Positions 29,501 through 38,500 of a stretch of DNA of 64,000 bases are shown one piece after another. Position 1 is the stretch's first letter, and each line of letters begins with the position of its first letter. The notes beneath the pieces were generated by a model. The model ran no database searches. It was not told the DNA's origin and was given only the letters and a program-made list of their open reading frames with translations. This stretch comes from Hemicentrotus pulcherrimus. Taxonomy: Eukaryota > Echinodermata > Echinoidea > Camarodonta > Strongylocentrotidae. The stretch covers positions 106,893 through 170,892 of the forward strand of contig BEXV01000111.1 of NCBI GenBank assembly GCA_003118195.1, read 5' to 3'. Made by a program: the position numbers and the translations under genes.

Positions 29501-32500
29501 GGAGTACTGAATCATCTAAAAGCACATAATCTGAGTAATAATTCAGAATTGACAAGCTAACAGAAATTAAAAATATGACGCAGGCGCTTTCAATTTCAAT
29601 TTATAAGATTAATTACCCTCAACCAGGCATTCAATGAGTGTGTGGCTGAGTTGTCTTTACAAAAACATGACTTGTTTTGAGGAAAACTGCATTAATTTCA
29701 TTATGAAACATACCAGCAAAATAGAAGAAAGTATCAATAAGATATAAACGATGTGGAGCGGAGTATTAAAGTGTTATGACTCACTTTATAAGACAAGTCT
29801 TTGTTACTAGTTCCTAGTTTGTCATCCAGTTTGTTTTTTCTGAGCATTCAATTTAAAAAAAAAAATTATCTTTATATTCACCTTTTGTAATCACTNTCTC
29901 TCTTCACCTAATTTTATCACAAGTCTAAATAAAAACAAAGACTAGCTGACTGTCTGCATTTTAGACATACCCTGGTCTTTTGTTTCCTCTATACACTATA
30001 GAGAAGTTTTCTATGCTGGCAAATCAATTATGAAAAGAAAGGACCAAACGCTCTTTTTGTTTGAATTTCTTATTTTAAAGAATGAACCTACAAATCAGAC
30101 ATGCTACAAGGGAGGAATATACTTTAATAATAGTTGGCACAAATAAAGATATCTAGTGAAATTCTGATCTTAACTGGACACCATTTACAAGCAAAATGGA
30201 AAGAATGTTTAACTACCCAAGAAGGCCATATTCCTTTAGACAAATTAATAAAACAAAATAAAACCTATAAACGGTGCAATTCTTCACATCTCATGCATCT
30301 GAAAACAAGCCAACATAAGTGGCGCTCCATTTTATCTAGCGAATTTGAAGGGATTTCGCAGTCACATACACTTCAAAATGGGCAACACCATATTGGACTC
30401 ACACTGTCAAAGAATGAGAAAAAATTGACCTAAACCTCTATGATGTAAATTTCTTTAAAGTGTAGACCATCGGTATCTTCAATTATGGGATATTATTAAA
30501 ATTACAGACATTATAGCACACAATCATGGCTTGGGAAAAGAAGCCACTTGTGTTGCAGCATGCCCAGTTTTTCCAAGAGAATTTCTCCAAGAGCTGGCAT
30601 TCGCCGATGGTGGTATATTTCTTTTGACTGATAAACATGCTTACTACATGTACTTGTGAATTTTTCAAAATTGGAAAATATCAAGCAAGATCAAGAATGG
30701 CAAATAATGAATCATTAGCATATAGTAGTATAGCAGAATATGTATTTTTGAATCACCGGTCATGAGTGTGTCTGAAAAATCTCTGAGGTATGAGAGACAA
30801 AATGCATTATGGGAATGTATATTGCTATATGCCGTATGGAGAATTCAATCGTCCTCATTTATAATGCATCAATGCAATCATCATATGGTGATGCTTGGCA
30901 AATATTCTAAGTTCATAACTCAATGATTATGAACCCAAATTGGAAAAATAGTCAACTTCCTTTAGATGAAAGAGGAAATGTACAAATCATGTGTCTGTAA
31001 AAGACCAATTCATTAACTTGGCAAACCCAACAGGAAATTTTGGAAAATATTCAAATGGCAAACTCTCTCTATTTTCAGAACTATGTGATAACATTAAGTA
31101 AACAAAATTTGAGCTTTGGTACATGACTACCATACATGTAATGCCAAAAAATATAAACCTCACAAAAATTAACATGAAAGAAAGATAACACTGAATGTTT
31201 AAGATTACTCATTAATAAGGCTTGCCTTACAATTTTGGCTTTAACAAGTGTATTCAAATAGCTTTGTTATGAGAGATAGAGACGGGGAGAGAGAGAGGAG
31301 AGAGAGGGGAGAGAGGGGAGAAAGAGGAGAGGGAGAGAGGGGGGAGAGAGGGGAGAGAGGGGGAGAGAGGGAAAGGGGTGCAGTGCCCCCCACCCCCTTC
31401 CTGGTAAAAGTAAGATGCACTGATAGTGACAAAGTGTAAAACAATGACAAATTTACCAAAACTGTGATCTTCCAGTCCTACCATAGGATACAAGATATAA
31501 GGATTAATTATAGATTATGAAAAAGGGTAGAAATATATCCATGTATCAGATAGAAAATTAAGAAGTAGAAAAGTTCCAACATATAACTGCACAATTGTAA
31601 CAAACATGCAAATGAATTTAAACTAATATCATTGATCTACCAACACAAAGGAAAACCCTTTGTTTTCCAACTTTGTTATCCAATTTAACCTCAAGCTGAA
31701 TGAGTTAAGGGTCCTTCTGACTAATGATTTATAAAAAAATTTGGTTATTGTTATAGTCTTAATAGATCTTTCTTTGCACGGTACATTTGCATTGAGTGTA
31801 CAACTGTTCTCTAAATCTTCCACAATATCAAATGCAAGTCTAATAATTGAATTCAATTTTCCCACTGAATAGTTCTTGATATCAAACTTCAAGCATGGAC
31901 CTATGGTAGCTGAGACTACTTAAAGTTTTACCACACCTTCAGTTACTGCAAATTATGTGTTGCATCTTGGAAATAACAAAATGAAATACAAATATAAAAA
32001 GATTAGTGAAGCTAGGAGAGGATGGTGACTTCTCCTTCACTTTTCTCTTATATTGAATTGCAAATCCCACAGACCAAGACAAACAAATTGAATTTAAATG
32101 AAGTCTGTTTTACATGAATACCAACCTGCACATGCGGTTTCATGAAATTCAAGAGAAAGAAAACATCCAATACAAATCAGAGGGAAAGTCTATTGCCAGG
32201 AGAACCTCGAGATTACAACAACATCGATCTGGGGGCCCCTAGACAACTCGAGATTTCACGTTTTTCCACCCCAAGACTGCGCGCATATTTACACATGGTT
32301 GGAGCCGGCATTTGGGATGCCATATGTTGCTGCTCGAATGCAGCGGAGATGAGAAAACCACACGGGGGAAGTTCATCAAATGCAAAATGGGGTCTCGGTG
32401 GAGAGAGTCTGAATTTTCTCTCGCCTACACAATGTCAATAACAGAGAAAAGGAGCGATGGCAGGGTTTCATGTGGTAGGCAAGCATTGTTCCCGCAGGCT

Positions 32501-35500
32501 TCTTGATTGTATCGGGAGTTGGGGATCCTGCGGCACTTTGGCGCTACAGAAACTAAACAATACCCCACCTAACCTTAGACTAGTGCATGGTTTGTGGGTA
32601 GGAAGCGATGCTTGCAGGCAAGTCTTTGCAAGGGATGCAGCAAACCCCAAAAGATGTGAATATGCCTCTCAAATTTCACTTCTTGGAAAAAGCAACCAAA
32701 TTAAGTCTGTGAACAGTATCTCAAAGTCCGAAAAAGAAGTGGATCCTTAAATTAAAAAGCCTCAAGATATATCATACCTGAAGAATTAGGAAGGATTCAA
32801 GCAGAATCTTACATTTAAGTCACTTTTTGCTATCAGATGAAGTTGATCGAACACTTGGAATGACAAACAGGTAGCATATACAGTTTGTATGTACCATCAA
32901 TAGATCATGCTGGATGCACATATCAAAGCAAATATCATACAGTGAAATGTAAGAAGAAAATATGAACCATTCAAGCACTACAAGTATAAACACTACAGAA
33001 GTTGCTATTCTATCTCTTTGATGAAGATCTAAAAATAAATGAACCATTTCAGTACTGAATAAATTGCATTTTGACTCCTTCTCCTTCTCCTCTTCTTTTT
33101 CTTCTTTTCATTATTTTTCTTCTCCTCCTTCTAATCTTTCATCTCTTCCTTGTTCTTATTTTTCAAATTATATCCTTCTTCTCCTTCTTCTCTTTCTTCT
33201 TCTACTTCTTCTGCTTCTACTCCTTCTGCTTTTTCTTTTGCTCCTTCCTCCTCTTCTTATCCTTCTGCTTCTTCTTCATTCTCTTCATGAGAATCAAATG
33301 TGTAGAAGCAACTTAATTATTATTGGAGGACAATTAATTTGATAACCCACTTTCATAGCTATAAATATGGCAATAATCAGAGGCTCTAAAGATAGCAGCA
33401 GCAAAATTGTCCCAACAAAGTAATACATATAAATTGGGTACTAATCTGTCCTAATTTAATCAGAGTAATTGCGTCATCAAATATAATGCAATCATCTACT
33501 TAATGGCTGCCAGATAAAGTCAGGTATGATGGGAAAATCCTTAAAGAACATCCAGTGTTAAATTAATTTTTTCCAACACTGATGCCTGTGCACGCATAAT
33601 TATTCAATGTGCTATTATTTTTTTATAAATTGGAATTTTTCTTAATTACAATGTTTCTATATTTTTCTTTCTCTCCACAAAATATTTGAACCCTTCCCCT
33701 TCCTGATAAACATTTTCAATAAATATTGCCTATTTCATGTTCATCTTAAACATTTTGCATGATTTTTTAAAAAAGTGTATAGATTTTCTATTGGTGTTTT
33801 TATTTTCATTCTCCCCTTGTCAATCCATTTTTATTCTTTTTCTTTGAAACACGAGTAGGCTCTAGTACACTATCACAAACATTAAAGCACTGTTGCATCT
33901 ATTACCAATGTCTTTTTATTATTTGTCTGTTAATTTGATTTGTTTTTATTGTTTTAAAAGCGTTTGAAATTAGACCGTTTTCATATACAGAAAAATGTCA
34001 GTTATAAAATGTGTTTGTTTTAATACATACGAATGGTTCTTAAAAGTTTCCTTAATCTTTCTACTTGTTTCCTTTGAAGAATCAGCAATTACCCAATGTT
34101 TATCGTTCAACTCCATGTTTATCAAATATTGTGGTTGCATGCATCTGATCATATACCCGCTACTAATTCATTCATTGCATTGTTTACGCATCTCACTCAC
34201 CTTCAACAGGTCTCCCTCTTGGGTGCCAATGAACGCCACAGTGTGATGTCTGACTACTGCCGAGACAATGGAGGTTGGGACATGGGATGACATCTCCACA
34301 GGAGCAGAGGATACCAGAGGGTAGATGCCGTTGGCGTATGTGTAAATGAGTTCTTGAGGAGAACACATGAGTCCTAGCAATATGTTGTCAGGGATGGTCT
34401 ATAATAAAAACACAAGATGATAAAATACATGTATGAGCTTACAGTTTCATTACATTTTTATTCCTCTTTTTCCATACTTGTATGAATCAATACAAAAGAT
34501 CAGTATGAAAAAACACTGTCATTCGTTAGTTTAGAAATGGCAAGACGGGGTAAGGTGAACATGAAAGTGATTGAAAAATTGCAATTCTGTTGATTTGATA
34601 AAATACTATGACTTAGTGTATCAATGACTACCTATGATATTGTAAACTAATGTCCCAATGCAAATTGACCAGGAGAGACTAATAGTATTACTTATTACCA
34701 ATGACACATCTGTAATTAATACTTATTCATAGTATGCTAGTTGATGCAGCCAATTCTGTGAAAATTTGAATATGAGCAAGAGACATTTCTAATATGAATC
34801 TTCCAAAGTGCCATACATGTACAGGCTGTACATGTAATACAATGTAAGAAAGCTAACAAATTAGATGTGCCTTTACTAGAACTCCTCATTCGATTTAATA
34901 CATCTCAAACTAGTAGCTACATTGTACATGTACATTGTAGGCCTACTATACATGTAGATATAATTCTCATCAACCCAAATAGTGCGAGACCTTTCTCGCT
35001 AATTCCTAATGAATACAAACATTTAACGCTCTACGTATTATTTGGTTTGACCATGGTCAGATATATTGGTCATATAGAGTGGTAGAATAAGAGACAAAAA
35101 GAAGGGCATACGGGTCACCAACTAACAACAAAACTGTTTCCAATACTGCCTTGATTGTTACAAAATGAAATTTGGAGCGAAAACAAATTGGCTTAAATAA
35201 TAAGTGGAAATTGAATCTAGAAAACAGCTGAATTGCAAATGGAGAAAACAGCAAATGTCAGAAAGCTGAGCCCGATGGACTAGAACATGACACTGCACGG
35301 TAATTTCCTGCGAGCTCTAAAGCAATATAGCTCAATTTGTGAGACGTTCCCTTTTCATCAATCATTGTCCAACTCACTGTACATCCACAATTGATCTGGA
35401 GAGCTCTAGGTCTGGTCAGCTTTTTATATCCATTGAATGTAATGCTTTAAAAAATGCAGAAAAATGAATCAAAAATCCATTTGCGAAAGGAGCAAAGGTG

Positions 35501-38500
35501 AATTTACATCATGTACATGTAGAACTCCAAACATGATGGATAAAACATCAATTACTGTCTCATCTTTTTTGAATAATTCAGAGCTTTGTCAGGAGAAAAT
35601 CTGTTATGAAAATTGTGCGTCCATTTCCTCTACCAAAGTTAAATATTAAGTTGACAAAATGGTTTAGGGATTGCTTTATAGTTAGAGTACGACAAAGGTA
35701 AATGGAAATGTGGTTATCCAAAATATCATATTCATATGAAATGTGGTGCATTAAGCCAGAAATAATACATTGTAGAATATTCCTTTGAAAGCTTTCAAAA
35801 AAATGAAGACAATACAAGATATAAAAAATATCAACCTTATGTGTATGTCTCTTGAAATACTTTCCTCATGATTCTTGTCATTAATAATTAAAAGTTAGCC
35901 CCAAATATGCCTGTATACCATTCATTATTTTTTCATGTAGTTTTTCATGTTTGTTAGAAAAAAATAAGAACAAAAAATAGATTTGGCAAATTAACAGAAG
36001 TGGGTTAGCCTGCAGTTGAAATGAATAACATTACAAGCAGAAATAAATCAGTTTCAGGCATTTTGTATATAAATATTTCTGCTCCTAAATTAGGCAACAT
36101 AGTTAAAACTAATACCAGAACCTGAAAATGGTTTGGAAACAGATCGTTAACATCAGGGAATACATATATATTTATATATAATTGTATATGCACAACGGTG
36201 ACAAGTAGCATTGTGAGGGTAAAGTCCATGACAGCCAGGAAACAGCTAGCGGCAGAGACTTCAGCTCACCAACAGACCAAAAGTAAAGGTACATACACCT
36301 TGCCTATTCCATTCACGGCCTAAGACTCATCTTATTTCAGCAGAACGGCAATTGAGCGTAAAGGATTATTAGGTCTGCTTGACTAGCCATGAATGGGAAA
36401 TATTGATGGTTTTTGCAGACCACGCTACATATCATTCATTCCTTGCTATCATATCCATGAATTTATGATATTTCCATTTCCCTGAAAGCTTTCTGGACAA
36501 TAATTATGCACGCGTATAAGTAATGAAAAGCTTGCTGCAAAGCACAGGGAGACCTGTTTTGAAGTACAGGCACGAGTGCTGAATACGATCACTACGCGAA
36601 TAAATGAGAATTTACATGACAAAGAAAAGATATTAGACTTTATGTAATCCTCAGAAAATGCTTTGAAAGTACATCTCCATTTGTATGCCAACTCCATACA
36701 GATTATTGCCACTGATATCAAAGCAGCATGCAGCAAGCCATCTCTTTCATCTTAATAGCACTGAGTATTTCTTTGCATTACTATGGGAAATTAATTTCTG
36801 TATAGTAAAATGAAGTAGAAACCAATGTATTTCTGTCATCTACATCTACATGTTAGTGATAATTCAATTTACATGTACACAAACAAGCAGCAGACCAGTA
36901 AGTCAAAACTCTGAACAAGGTAATTTGAAAAACATTGCAATTGAAAAAGAGTATCGGTACATGTGGGCCTAGGCCTGAATAAAAGTAGGAATAAATATCT
37001 CTCTCTTCTCCCTTACCGGTATTCTATATCTCTGCTTATCTTTTGTATTTATCCATAAAATTCTATCTTTATTTAGTATATGTCTCTCTTGCTCTCCCAA
37101 CTTGACAAACATGACAAACTTGAAGCGATTCTATCTGTGACAGGACGTCTGCACATGCATCCAGGGAACTATTTCTAGAGATCAGTTTCAGATGGTCAAT
37201 CAAAACAACATCAACTACTTTTAATTAAATCCAGCATCTGTCAGGTGTATTGCTTGTGATACTGACTTTAAAGTTTGGGGTGACTTCTGATCTGTTATTC
37301 CAATTGCGATGAATCCATGTGCTTTTGAAGACAAGATCCACATGCATGCACATTTGGATACCTCAATCTACAAAAGGCCTTTTCTTTTTAAAGCAACTCT
37401 GTCCTTTTCATACAACCGGAGTGTTGGCTCAGTCAGTAGAGCGTCCGCCTCACAACCGGGAGGTCGTGGGTTCGAACCCCGGCCGCGTCATACCAAAAGA
37501 CGTTAAAAGATGGGAGTTGTTGCTACCTTGTTTGGCGTTCAACAATAAGGGATAGAGCAACGTCGATCTGGCGCTGCACAGTGGCTGCCGGGCTCACGAT
37601 CAATTGGGCAAAAAGAATTTCCGTTTCGGTTTAATAAAATTTGGAGTGGACTATTTGGCTATATTATTATTATTATTATTATTATTACATCATAAGACAG
37701 TTGTGTTTGCAGGAGTGATAGTGAGCACTTTTTCCCCCTCCAACCACACCCCATTGAGTTACAAAAAAAAGAAGAAGAGGATTTAGGGAGGAAAAATGGC
37801 ATCTAACAACATTCCCCCCTTTTGAGTAAGAAAAAGTGAAAAAAAAGTGAAAAATAGTGAAGAATAGAGAAAAAATAGAGAAAAAATAGGGAAAAATCAG
37901 CAAAATAGGAAGAAAATCGGGAAGAAAAAAAAATCAGGAAACCGACTTAAATTGGGTAATTATCAGGCCTGTGTTTGACAGTACAATATTGCAATTATTT
38001 CTAGCGGATTTGTGTCCATATGGCCCTGTTTAATCCAATAAGATTTATGGATTCAATGAAACCCAACAGTTATTGAGCAATTTGTCAAGTGTCGATTTGA
38101 CTCTCTCTGGAAATCTATCAGCAAACACTTCAATGAAAGAAATCATGGAACTGGACAAAGATATTGAATCAACTTGAATTGGCCAGACTTGTTTCAATTA
38201 CATATAAATACGTAGTGTATTAAATGTAATATCTTCTCAATTTCTAGAGATTAAATTTTTTTGAATATTAACATTGCAGTTATTCTGCAACAAAAGAATG
38301 TATAAGTATTTCTTTCACTATTATTTTTTTCAGTTTTTGCTCAATAAGAAATTAGTGTATTGTATAATTGTTTTATTCAATTTCAGAGCCAGATCTTGCA
38401 GTCCATGTTCAGTTAAATTACATTTCACTATAGAAAATAAGCTTTCTTCTAGAAAACTAGGCACTGTATGATAACTCCACTGTGAGATGATAATTAACAA

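Larger units (their letters stand above)
27885..34200 (-). other. Plexin intron 2 (6.3 kb)
   Basis: Holds repeat C copy 2, two family B MITEs, a purine tract, the CpG pocket, the CTT tract and an N at 29896. No supported coding exon. Confidence 0.75.

Noticed and set aside
32142..32750. Overlapping 60-99-codon frames as a small gene
   Set aside because: They occur in several phases at once within GC-richer DNA and resemble nothing.
33064..33342. Poly-Leu/poly-Phe frames that look like membrane segments
   Set aside because: Encoded by the CTT repeat.
37425..37497. Functional tRNA gene
   Set aside because: A and B boxes are present but the anticodon stem does not fold and the unit continues into a SINE body and tail.
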